Part shown: one piece after another, positions 8,866 through 17,503 of the stretch
Numbering within the stretch: position 1 is the stretch's first letter
Layout: the number at the start of each line of letters is the position of its first letter
Assembly (NCBI RefSeq): GCF_000014805.1
Contig: NC_008570.1
Location: 2,733,001-2,797,000, forward strand
Length of the DNA stretch: 64,000 nt
Origin: Aeromonas hydrophila subsp. hydrophila ATCC 7966
GTDB lineage: Bacteria; Pseudomonadota; Gammaproteobacteria; Enterobacterales; Aeromonadaceae
Direction of reading: 5' to 3'
Notes under the pieces: generated by a model
The model's input: the letters and a program-made list of their open reading frames with translations, nothing else
Database searches by the model: none
What the model was told of the DNA's origin: nothing
Position numbers and translations under genes: made by a program

Positions 8866-10416
8866 TTACTCGTTTAACGGCAGCGCCTTTCTGTCCAGCT
8901 TGCCGCTGCCGGTCTTGGGCAGGGCATCCAGCAGCATGAGCCGTGCCGGCACCATGTAGTGCGGCAGCGTCGCCTGCAGCCCCTTGCGCAGGGCGAGGCG
9001 ATTGAGGGTCACCCCGCTTTTCGCCTCCACGTAGCCCACCAGCATGGCGTCATCCCCCTCGCCCACCAGACGCACCGCCGCCTCCTGCACCCCGGCCTGG
9101 CGGCGCAGCCCCGCCTCCACCTCGCCGAGCTCGATGCGAAAACCGCGCAGCTTGACCTGATCGTCGCGCCGCCCCAGATAGAGGAAGCTGTCGGCCCCCA
9201 GCCGCCGCACCCGATCGCCGGTGCGATAGAGGCGATGGGTGGCAAGGCGCAGGAAGGCGGCGCTGGTCAAGGCAGGCTTGCGCCAGTACCCCTCGCACAG
9301 GGCTGGGCTCTCGATGCAGAGCTCGCCGCACTCCCCCTCTGCCACCAGCTGCCCCGCCTCATCCAGCACCCAGTGCCGATAGCCGGGCAGGCTGTGGCTG
9401 ATGGTGATCTGGCCATCAGTCGGTGGCCAGCGCACCTCGCTCACCAGCGACCAGACGGTGGCCTCGGTGGGCCCGTAGCAGTTCCACAGCCGCCGGGTGC
9501 GGGCACAGAGCTGCTCGGCCAATCCCGTGTCCAGTGCCTCGCCACCGCACAGGGCGGTGAGGGTATTGCGCCCCTGCCAGCCGGCCTTGAGCAGCATGCG
9601 CCAGCAGGCCGGGGTGGCCTGCAGCCAGTTGATGGAGGGGTCAGCCTCGAGCAGCGCCAGCATCCCCAGCGGATCCTTGTTATGCTCGCCGCCGGCCACC
9701 GTCAGCCGGCCACCGCCCCAGAGCGGCCCCAGCATCTCCAGCAGGGAGATGTCGAAGGCCGGGGTGGTGATGAAGAGCCAGTGGCAGCCAGGTGAGAGCC
9801 CGAGCCGCTCGCGGATCCCGTCGAGGAAGCAGAGCAGGGCCCGCCGGCTGATGACCACCCCCTTGGGCTCGCCGGTGGAGCCCGAGGTAAACATCATGTA
9901 GGCAGCCAGGGCGTCATCCACCTGGGGCCAGGAGACGGCCCCTGCCCCTGCCGCTGCCGGCCCATCGAGGGTACGCAGCGGACAGCCGAAGGCGGGAGCC
10001 GGCCTGTCGCCATCGCAGATCACCGCCGACAGGCGCGCCTGACGGGCGATCCCCTGCAGCCGCTCCACCGGAAAGTCCGGCTCAAGGGGCACGAAGGTGA
10101 GGCCGAGGCGCAGGCAGGCAAGCAGGCTGGCCACCAGATCGGGGCTGCGGGAGAGATAGAGGCCGACCCGCTCCCCCACCGCCAGCCCCTGCAGGCGGGC
10201 GGCAATCTGGGCCACCCGATCATTGAGCGCGCCATAGCTAAGCCACTGCTCATCTGATCCGCCCTCACTGAGGCCCTCCCCGCCCATACGGATGGCGGGG
10301 GCCAGCGGGGTGGCGGCCAGACATGCCGCCAGCCGCGCCCCCAGGTTGGCCGCCCCCTCACGGGGGGCAGGCCGGGTTTGCACGAGCGGAGCCTCATGCT
10401 TGATGGTCGCCGTCAT
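8866..10416 (-). CDS. amoH: Stand-alone NRPS adenylation domain of amonabactin synthesis
   Basis: 516 residues forming one adenylation domain and nothing else. Core motifs are in order: FTSGSTGEPKG (A3, near residue 174), FDIS (A4), NCYGPTEATVWS (A5), YRTGDR (A7), KLRGFRIELGEVE (A8) and TGSGKLDRKAL (A10). No carrier, condensation or thioesterase domain follows. It presumably activates an amino acid and loads, in trans, the terminal carrier domain of AmoG, which has no adenylation domain of its own. The start overlaps the amoG stop (ATGA at 10413-10416). I name it from gene order in the published Aeromonas amo clusters; the amino acid it selects is not deduced here. Confidence 0.82.
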   Translation of the reverse strand: MTATIKHEAPLVQTRPAPREGAANLGARLAACLAATPLAPAIRMGGEGLSEGGSDEQWLSYGALNDRVAQIAARLQGLAVGERVGLYLSRSPDLVASLLACLRLGLTFVPLEPDFPVERLQGIARQARLSAVICDGDRPAPAFGCPLRTLDGPAAAGAGAVSWPQVDDALAAYMMFTSGSTGEPKGVVISRRALLCFLDGIRERLGLSPGCHWLFITTPAFDISLLEMLGPLWGGGRLTVAGGEHNKDPLGMLALLEADPSINWLQATPACWRMLLKAGWQGRNTLTALCGGEALDTGLAEQLCARTRRLWNCYGPTEATVWSLVSEVRWPPTDGQITISHSLPGYRHWVLDEAGQLVAEGECGELCIESPALCEGYWRKPALTSAAFLRLATHRLYRTGDRVRRLGADSFLYLGRRDDQVKLRGFRIELGEVEAGLRRQAGVQEAAVRLVGEGDDAMLVGYVEAKSGVTLNRLALRKGLQATLPHYMVPARLMLLDALPKTGSGKLDRKALPLNE

Positions 10417-13400
10417 AGCTCGGCCTCCGTTTGGCGCACCAGCCAGTGCCGATAGAGCCGGCTGGGGGATGGGTGTGCCTTGAGCGTCTGCAGGGTAAGC
10501 GGCGCCCGCTCCTGGCCAAATGCCTCGTTGAGGGCCGCCAGCAAGGCGAGCTGCTGTACCGAATCCACCCCGAGTTCACACAGGGTCTGCTGCCAGATGC
10601 CGGGCACGCCACACTGGCGCTCCCACAGGGCCACCAGCACGCGGGCCTCGGCCGGCGGCTGAGCCAGACCGGGGGCAGCCACTTGTGTGACAGTCGATGG
10701 TGTGGCGGCCACCTGCGGCATCACCGGGGGCGGAGCCACCACCACGCTGGCCGGCTGGCCCAGATCCGCCTGCGCCAGCCAGGCGAGCTCAGCCAGCCAG
10801 TCAGCCAGCACCGCCTCGGCCCGGGCCTCGGGGATCTGCTCGCCGTCGAATTCGAGCCGCAACTGGAGCGTCTCGCCCCGGCTGCTGACCACCAAGGAGA
10901 GCGGCAGCTCCACCTTCTCCACCACGGCGCCAAAGCGCGGCACCAGCTGGTGGGGTTCGGGGGCGGCAGGGGCTGCCGGCATGGGGTAGTTCTCGAACAC
11001 GAACAGGCTCTGGAACAGACGCGCCCGTCCTTTGGTCAGTGCCGCCAGCGACTGGGTGCCGTGCTCGTTGAGCGCCATCAGATCGGCTTGCAACCGGGCG
11101 ATATGCTCGGCCAGGGTCAGCTCGGTGCGCCACGCCAGCGCCAGCGGCAGGCTGTTGATGTAGAGCCCGACGCTCGCGGTGATCCCCTCGATGGGGTAAT
11201 CCCTACCCGGGGTCACGTTGCCCACCAGGGTGACGGCATCGCCAGAGCGGCATGCCAGCAGACGGTGCCAGGCATATTGAACCAACAGGCCCGCGGTCAC
11301 GCCAAGCTCGCGGGCACGGCGCGCGAGCAAGGTCGCCACCTCGGCCGGCAACGCCGTGGCGCACACCGCCGGTCGCTGCTGGGTATGGCGCCCGCTTGAG
11401 CCTGCGTCCAGCGTCACCCCGAACAGGCAGGCGAGATCGTTAGGCGTTGCCAAGAGCTCGCCCCGCCCCTGCCAGTAGGCGTCGGCGCTGCGGGCTTGGC
11501 TCGCGATATGGCGGCCAAATTCGAGCCAGGCGGTATCCGGCTCGCGCTGCGGCAACAGGCCGTTCATCAGCGCCTGATAACCGCGATGCAGGGAACCCAG
11601 CAACACGGGGCCACTCCAGCCATCCAGCACGCCGTGATGGGCGCTGAAGATCACCTTGTGGTGATCGGGGGCCAATTTGAAGCAGGCAAGGCGCAGCAGG
11701 GGCGCCTGCTCCAGCGGGATCGGGCGGGCCAGATCCTGCTCGCGATAGGCCTGGATCCGTGCCTCTGCATGTTCCACTTCAGACAAGTCCTCATAGTGGA
11801 ATGGCAACTCGGCGCGCTTGAGGATGCGCTGGAGCGCCACCCCATCCGCCAGCACCAGTTCGCTGCGAAGGGCCGGCCAAAGGGCGATCTGCCCCTGCCA
11901 GGCCTGACGGTAGATTGCCACGTCCAGCGGCTGGCGATAGTCAAGCTCGGTCTGCAGGTGATAGGCGTGATCCCGGGGCAGCAACGCCCTGTGATGGAAC
12001 ATGCTCTGCTGAAGCGAGGTCATGGGCAGCAAGGTCTCCACCTCGCGCCCGCTCAGCACCCGGTCGAGCGCGGTTTGCGAGAGGCCAAGCACCGGGAAGT
12101 CACTCGGGGTGTGGCGTGGGGCCTTCAGGTTGCAGCAGTGCTCCACCAGCGCCGTCAGGTTATCCGCCAGCCGCGCCATCAGGGCATCGCTCGCCTGCTG
12201 GTTGAGGGCGCCCACCTGGCGCAGGGTGAGGCGGCCATCAAACACGCCCCCGTGCAGGCTGACCAGCTCGCGCGGCAGGTTGTCAGGGGACGTGGGGGCC
12301 CCCGGCACCAGCGGCAGGGGTTGCCAGGGCTGAGCAGCCTCGCCCTGATGACTGACCCCCAGGTAGTTGAAGACGATAAGGGCTTCGGGCAGTGCCCAGC
12401 CACGTGGGTGGTGCAGCCGCAGGGCGTTGAAGCCCACCCCCTTGTCCGGTACGGCGCGCAGCTGCTCCTTGGTGGCGCACACCAGCGCATCCCACTCCTT
12501 GGCATCCGCCAGCGCCAACGGGTAGGTGCTGGTGAACCAGCCCAGGGTACGGCTCACGTCCAGTTCCGCATCGATGGCCTCGCGGCCGTGCCCTTCCAGC
12601 ATCACGCAGTGACGGCTGCCGTAACCCTGCTCGTTCAGGGTACGGGTCAGTGCCGCCAGCAACAGGTCGGGCACCCGGGTGAAGTAAGCCTGGTTGGCGG
12701 TGTCGATGAGCCGGGCCGTGGTCTCCTGACTCAGTTGCAGCAGGCTGGCGGCGGCGCGGCCATCGGCGGCGCGCGCCGCTTCCAGCAGGTGACCCTGGCT
12801 GCCTTCCCCCTGAGCCAGCCAGAAGCCAAGCTGATCCTCTTCCCGTTTGGCGTAGGCCGCCAGCCCCTCGCCCCACTGGCGATAGCTGCTGCCCTTGGCG
12901 GGCAGCGGCTCACCCCTGCTCACCCGTGCCAGATCCTCGGCCAGAATGCGCCAGGAGACCGCATCGATGACCAGGTGATGGAAGGCGAGGAAGAGCCCCT
13001 CCACCGTCTCGCGCTCGCCCTCCCGCTCACCTTCCAGAGAGAGATTACGCAGGCGGGCCCAGGCCAGGGTATGGCCGCTGGCAGGGTCGAAATCTCCCTG
13101 CAGCTCGGTCAGGCGGGCCTGTAGCTCTATCTCATCGAGATTGGCGGCATCCAGAGTCGGCAGCGGCGGCAATGGCAGTTCGGCCAGGTAGCGCTGGCCG
13201 GTCGGGGTCACCGCCAGACGCAGGGCATCGTGGTGCTGGCGCAACGCATCCAGCCAGCCGCGCAGGGCCTCATCATCCACCCCGGCCGGCAGGCGCAGGA
13301 TCACCCCCTGGTTCCAGTGACCGGACTTGGCAAAGCCCTGCTCGAAGAACCAGTGCTGAATGGGGTGGAGCGGGAACTCGCCGGTCAGGCTGCCCTGCTC

Positions 13401-16400
13401 GCTCCTGTGGCTGACCGCCTGCTGCTGGCCGAGCTGGCGGCAGAGGCGGCGCACCGTCTTGGCTTCGAACACGTCCTTCACGCTGCAGTGCAGTCCCGCA
13501 TCCCGCAGCCGGGTGGTGAGCTGGATGCTGAGGATGGAGTCACCGCCCAGACGGAAGAAGTCATCCTCCACCCCGAGCGGTTGCTTGAGCACCCCTTGCC
13601 AGATGGCGAGCACGGTCTGCTCCAGTTCGTTTTGCGGCTCGCCCTTGCTCTGCTGCCAGACGATGGCGGGCAGGCGGCGCAAGTCCAGCTTGCCGTTGGG
13701 GGTGAGCGGCATCTCGGGCAGCCAGCAGAGGCGCGCCGGCACCATGTATTCGGGCAGGCACTCGCCGGCCCGCTGCAGCAGGGCATCCCCGTCGGGCTCC
13801 CTTGCCCCGGCCTGCAAACAGGCATAAGCGAGCAGGCGCCCCTCCTGCACCACCACCTTGATCTGGCGAATGACCGGGCACAATTCGGCGAGCCGGGTCT
13901 CTATCTCACCCGGCTCGATGCGATAACCGCGCAGCTTGATCTGCTCGTCTATCCGACCCAGATACTGGATGTTGCCATCGCGACGCAGCAGGGCCCGATC
14001 GCCGGTGCGATAGAGGCGATATGTGCGTTCCTCATTCGTTGCATCTAAGGCCAGCTCGATAAAGGCCTCCTGGGTGCGCTCCGGCAGATTGAGGTAGCCG
14101 CGGGCCAGCCCCAGCCCCGCCAGGCAGAGCTCGCCGGGGACCCCCACCGGGCAGAGGTTGCCCGCCTCATCCAGGATCAGCGCCTTCAGGTGGTTGACGG
14201 GTCGACCGATTGTGATGGGCGCCCCCGGGGTGAGCCGCGCGCAGAGCGCAGTGACGGTGCACTCGGTCGGGCCGTACATGTTGAACAGCGCCACCCGCTC
14301 TCCCCAACGCTCCACCAGGCTGCTCGGGCACGCCTCACCGCCAAAGCCGATGGCCTTGAGGGAACCGAGATCCGCCGCTGGCAGCAGGTTGGCGAGCAAG
14401 GCGGTCGGCAAAATCATATGGCTGGCACCACAAGCGATCGCGGCACCGATCACCCCCTCGCCCGGCTCGCCGAAGTGCAGGGCCGCGCCGCAGTACAGGG
14501 GCAGCAAGCTGGTCATGTTGCCGGCATCAAACGAGAGGGACATGCAGTTAAACATGGCGCCATTCTGATCAAGGGCGATCCGCTCACCGTGATCCGCCAT
14601 CAGGTTGACCAGGCTGCCCTGCTCTACCATGACTCCCTTGGGCAGGCCGGTGCTGCCGGAGGTGTAGATGATCTGGGCCAGCATGGCGGCGTCCCGGGGC
14701 AGTGCGGGCGTGCTGGTTGACATCTTGTCCAGCGCCAGCTGGTGCAGGTTGTGGTATTCGGCAGTCGTGCCCGCCAGCGCCTCGCCAAGCCGCGGGTCCG
14801 GCACGCCACCCAGCACCAGGCTGATGGCTGCATCGCCCAGGATATGGGCCAGCCGCTCGGCGGGATAGGCAGGGTCGAGGGGTACATAGGCCGCCCCCGC
14901 TTTCCAGCAGGCGAGCAGGGCGATGACGAAGGCAACATCGCGTCTGGCCTGGATGCCGATGGCGGCGCCCGGGGTGACGCCCTGAGCCTGCAGCCAGTAG
15001 GCCAGCCGGTTGGCACGCACCTCCAGCTCGCCATAGGTCAACAATTGCGCACCGTCGCTGACCGCCAACGCGTCCGGGCACTTCCCAGCGCGCCGCTCGA
15101 TATGACAGAGCAGGGTGTCACGGCTCAGGTAGTCCCGCGGCAGGTCGGCAAGCTGTGCGGCCAGCGCCGCCTGGTCGGTGCCCGCCTCCAGCGGCAGTTG
15201 CCAGATATCGGTCTCGGGGGCCGCCACCACGGCGCGCATCAGGTGCAGCAGGCGATCGGCGTAGGCCTGGATGGTCTCTCGCTCGAACAGGGCGGTAGCA
15301 AACAGCCAGTCCACCCTGACAGAGTCCATCAGCTCGGTCACCTTGACCGAGATGTCGGTCTTGGCCGGCAGCACCGGCGAGGTCTCCTCCACCAGCTGGC
15401 AGCCGGGGATGAGATCGTTGAAGTCCACCTTGGCCTGATAGACCAGCATGATCTGGAAGATGGGGTTGATGGCAGTAGTGCGATCGGCGCCGATGGCCTC
15501 GGCCAGCGCCTCGAAGCGGTAGAGCTGGTGATCGAAGGCCGCCAGATCCTCCTCCCGGCACTGCTGCAGATAGTCGACAAAGCTGGGCTTGCCGCTGAGT
15601 TGAGTGCGCAGCACCAGGGTGTTGACAAAAAAGCCCACCAGCGACTCGATCTCGTGGCGCTCGCGATAGGCGAGCGGGGTGCCGATCACCACCTCCTTCT
15701 CGCCGCTCTGGCGCACCATCAGCAATGCAAACAGGGCGTGCAGACCGATGAAGTTGGAGGTGCTGTGGCGTTGGCACAGGCGCTTGAAACTCTCCCACAG
15801 ATCGTTGTCGATGGTGGAGAAGACCAGCTCGCCGCCGCTGTCCTGATGGGCCGGGCGCGGCTTGTCGAGCGGCAGACCGTGCACTTCGGGGCTGCCACCG
15901 AGCCGGTCGACCCAGAACGGTTTGAACTCGGCGTGATAATCGAGAAAACGGTCCGAGTTGAACCAGCGGGCATAGTCGATGTAGGTGAGCGGCAGCTCGC
16001 TCACCTGCAGGGGTTCGCGATTCTGGTGGGCAAGAAAGGCGCGCTTGAGATCCGCGAACATGTTCTTGACCGACCAGCCGTCGGAGATGATGTGGTGCTG
16101 GGTGATCAGCAGCACGTGCTCGCGGCTGCCCAGCCGAATAAGGTGTACCCGGCTCAGATCCCCCTGGGTCAGGGAGAAGGGGCGGCCTATCTCCTCGCGC
16201 ACCCGGCGGGCCACATAGGCCTCGCGCTCGGCTGCGGGCTCTGCGCTCACGTCCTCAATCTGCAGCTTGAAGGGGGCGTGGGGCAGGATCTCCTGCGCCC
16301 CCCTGCCCGCCTCGTCCTTGATGAAGCGGGTACGCATGCTGGGGTGGCGGGCAAACAGGTGGTCGAAGGCAAACTCCAGCGCCGCCGTGTCCAGCTCGCC

Positions 16401-16709
16401 GCTCACCCTGAAGTAGACCGGCATATTGTAGAGGTGGGAGGCCTCCTCGTACTGCTCGATAAACCAGAGCCCGCTCTGGGACGACGAAAGCGGCCCCTGC
16501 CGGGCGCCCTCGGCGACGATAGGCGCCTCGAAGGCGGCGCGGGCCGCCAGGCAGCGCACCAGTTCATCCTTGTGGGCCTTGATGGTGGCGCCGATGGCAG
16601 GCGTCACCGCCTCCTTGCTCGACTGGGAGATAAGCTGGCCCTTGTCGTTCAGCGCCAGCTTCACCCCCTGCCGTTCCAGCTGTTTCAACAGCAAAATCAT
16701 ATTGTTCAT
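10413..16709 (-). CDS. amoG: Multidomain nonribosomal peptide synthetase of amonabactin synthesis
   Basis: About 2098 residues from the ATG at 16709; the open frame extends upstream, but that part is shadow sequence of amoA. Domains: TubC-like N-terminal docking segment (1-57, MNNMILLLKQLERQGVKL...); condensation with HHIISDGWS near 204; adenylation about 553-1010 with [11 protein letters not shown] near 680; carrier with GGDSI near 1055; epimerisation domain with PIQHWFFEQ, HHLVIDAVSW near 1245 and IVFNYLG; second condensation with HHGVLDGWS near 1690; terminal carrier with GVDSV near 2046. There is no thioesterase. The last carrier has no own adenylation domain and is probably charged by AmoH. 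Fourteen bases separate it from amoA. Confidence 0.88.
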   Translation of the reverse strand: MNNMILLLKQLERQGVKLALNDKGQLISQSSKEAVTPAIGATIKAHKDELVRCLAARAAFEAPIVAEGARQGPLSSSQSGLWFIEQYEEASHLYNMPVYFRVSGELDTAALEFAFDHLFARHPSMRTRFIKDEAGRGAQEILPHAPFKLQIEDVSAEPAAEREAYVARRVREEIGRPFSLTQGDLSRVHLIRLGSREHVLLITQHHIISDGWSVKNMFADLKRAFLAHQNREPLQVSELPLTYIDYARWFNSDRFLDYHAEFKPFWVDRLGGSPEVHGLPLDKPRPAHQDSGGELVFSTIDNDLWESFKRLCQRHSTSNFIGLHALFALLMVRQSGEKEVVIGTPLAYRERHEIESLVGFFVNTLVLRTQLSGKPSFVDYLQQCREEDLAAFDHQLYRFEALAEAIGADRTTAINPIFQIMLVYQAKVDFNDLIPGCQLVEETSPVLPAKTDISVKVTELMDSVRVDWLFATALFERETIQAYADRLLHLMRAVVAAPETDIWQLPLEAGTDQAALAAQLADLPRDYLSRDTLLCHIERRAGKCPDALAVSDGAQLLTYGELEVRANRLAYWLQAQGVTPGAAIGIQARRDVAFVIALLACWKAGAAYVPLDPAYPAERLAHILGDAAISLVLGGVPDPRLGEALAGTTAEYHNLHQLALDKMSTSTPALPRDAAMLAQIIYTSGSTGLPKGVMVEQGSLVNLMADHGERIALDQNGAMFNCMSLSFDAGNMTSLLPLYCGAALHFGEPGEGVIGAAIACGASHMILPTALLANLLPAADLGSLKAIGFGGEACPSSLVERWGERVALFNMYGPTECTVTALCARLTPGAPITIGRPVNHLKALILDEAGNLCPVGVPGELCLAGLGLARGYLNLPERTQEAFIELALDATNEERTYRLYRTGDRALLRRDGNIQYLGRIDEQIKLRGYRIEPGEIETRLAELCPVIRQIKVVVQEGRLLAYACLQAGAREPDGDALLQRAGECLPEYMVPARLCWLPEMPLTPNGKLDLRRLPAIVWQQSKGEPQNELEQTVLAIWQGVLKQPLGVEDDFFRLGGDSILSIQLTTRLRDAGLHCSVKDVFEAKTVRRLCRQLGQQQAVSHRSEQGSLTGEFPLHPIQHWFFEQGFAKSGHWNQGVILRLPAGVDDEALRGWLDALRQHHDALRLAVTPTGQRYLAELPLPPLPTLDAANLDEIELQARLTELQGDFDPASGHTLAWARLRNLSLEGEREGERETVEGLFLAFHHLVIDAVSWRILAEDLARVSRGEPLPAKGSSYRQWGEGLAAYAKREEDQLGFWLAQGEGSQGHLLEAARAADGRAAASLLQLSQETTARLIDTANQAYFTRVPDLLLAALTRTLNEQGYGSRHCVMLEGHGREAIDAELDVSRTLGWFTSTYPLALADAKEWDALVCATKEQLRAVPDKGVGFNALRLHHPRGWALPEALIVFNYLGVSHQGEAAQPWQPLPLVPGAPTSPDNLPRELVSLHGGVFDGRLTLRQVGALNQQASDALMARLADNLTALVEHCCNLKAPRHTPSDFPVLGLSQTALDRVLSGREVETLLPMTSLQQSMFHHRALLPRDHAYHLQTELDYRQPLDVAIYRQAWQGQIALWPALRSELVLADGVALQRILKRAELPFHYEDLSEVEHAEARIQAYREQDLARPIPLEQAPLLRLACFKLAPDHHKVIFSAHHGVLDGWSGPVLLGSLHRGYQALMNGLLPQREPDTAWLEFGRHIASQARSADAYWQGRGELLATPNDLACLFGVTLDAGSSGRHTQQRPAVCATALPAEVATLLARRARELGVTAGLLVQYAWHRLLACRSGDAVTLVGNVTPGRDYPIEGITASVGLYINSLPLALAWRTELTLAEHIARLQADLMALNEHGTQSLAALTKGRARLFQSLFVFENYPMPAAPAAPEPHQLVPRFGAVVEKVELPLSLVVSSRGETLQLRLEFDGEQIPEARAEAVLADWLAELAWLAQADLGQPASVVVAPPPVMPQVAATPSTVTQVAAPGLAQPPAEARVLVALWERQCGVPGIWQQTLCELGVDSVQQLALLAALNEAFGQERAPLTLQTLKAHPSPSRLYRHWLVRQTEAEL

Positions 16710-16723
16710 CTGTTTCTCAAGCC

Positions 16724-17503
16724 TCAGGCACTCAGGGTGGCGCCGCCGTCGACGACCAGATCCTGCAGCGTGATGTGGCTGGCCAGATCCGAGGCCAGGA
16801 AGAGGACGGTATGGGCGATCTCCGCCGGGGTCGCTACCTTGCGCAGGGGGATGCCGAGCTTGAACTGCTCCGGCAACCCGGCAATGGTGCGGGCCATGGC
16901 CTCCTCGCTTGGCAGCATGCCGCGCAGCATGGGGGTATCCGTCGAGCCCGGCGACACCAGGTTGGCGCGCACGCCGAAAGGGGCCAGCTCCAGCCCCACC
17001 GTCTGGGTCAGGCTGGTGACCGCCGCCTTGGAGGCGCAATAGGCCGCCATCTGCATGCGCGGCACATGGGCGGCGTTGGAGCCGATGGTGACGATGGCAC
17101 CGCGCCGCTGCTCCTTGAAGTGGGGCACCAGGGCCCGCAGCAGATAGAAGACCCCGCTGGCGTTGACCGTCATGCAGTCGTGCCAGTCATCATCGCTTAA
17201 GGTTTCGGTGGGGCCGAGGCGCAAGACCCCGGCCCCGTTCACCAGCACATCCAGCCCGCCGTCTGCCAGCAGCGCTGCGCAGCAGGCGTTGACCGCCTTC
17301 GAGTCGCCGATATCGAGCAGCCGGGTGGCATAGGGGTAGTCGGCTTCAAGAAACGCCAGGTCCAGCCCCACCACGGCGGCGCCGGCCGCCACGAACTGCG
17401 TCGCCACCTCGCAGCCGATGCCGCGCCCTGCTCCGGTCACCCAGACCCGCTTGCCAGTGAAATCAAACGCCATTTTTTGCTGATCCTTCGTCATCTTGCT
17501 CAT
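16724..17503 (-). CDS. amoA: 2,3-dihydro-2,3-dihydroxybenzoate dehydrogenase
   Basis: A short-chain dehydrogenase/reductase that oxidises 2,3-dihydro-2,3-dihydroxybenzoate to 2,3-DHB with NAD+. The cofactor motif VTGAGRGIG, the catalytic region with YCASKAA and the C-terminal FLASDLASHITLQDLVVDGG closely match E. coli EntA. The ATG at 17503 overlaps the amoF stop (TGATG) and gives 259 residues; an internal ATG at 17473 (MAFDFTGK) after AAGGA gives 249, nearer the 248 of EntA, and may be the real start. The gene symbol follows Aeromonas amo usage, where order is amoCEBFAGH; older papers used amoA for an isochorismate synthase. Confidence 0.9.
   Translation of the reverse strand: MSKMTKDQQKMAFDFTGKRVWVTGAGRGIGCEVATQFVAAGAAVVGLDLAFLEADYPYATRLLDIGDSKAVNACCAALLADGGLDVLVNGAGVLRLGPTETLSDDDWHDCMTVNASGVFYLLRALVPHFKEQRRGAIVTIGSNAAHVPRMQMAAYCASKAAVTSLTQTVGLELAPFGVRANLVSPGSTDTPMLRGMLPSEEAMARTIAGLPEQFKLGIPLRKVATPAEIAHTVLFLASDLASHITLQDLVVDGGATLSA

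Noticed and set aside
10413..10600. Thioesterase domain at the end of AmoG
   Set aside because: The sequence after the last carrier domain is only about 50 residues and has no GxSxG motif.
14742..17042. 766-codon plus-strand ORF across amoG and amoA
   Set aside because: Antisense to clearly recognised NRPS and dehydrogenase domains; no family similarity and shadow-type composition. Similar long ORFs at 11496-13124, 36083-37915, 39803-41362 and 42659-44230 were rejected for the same reason.
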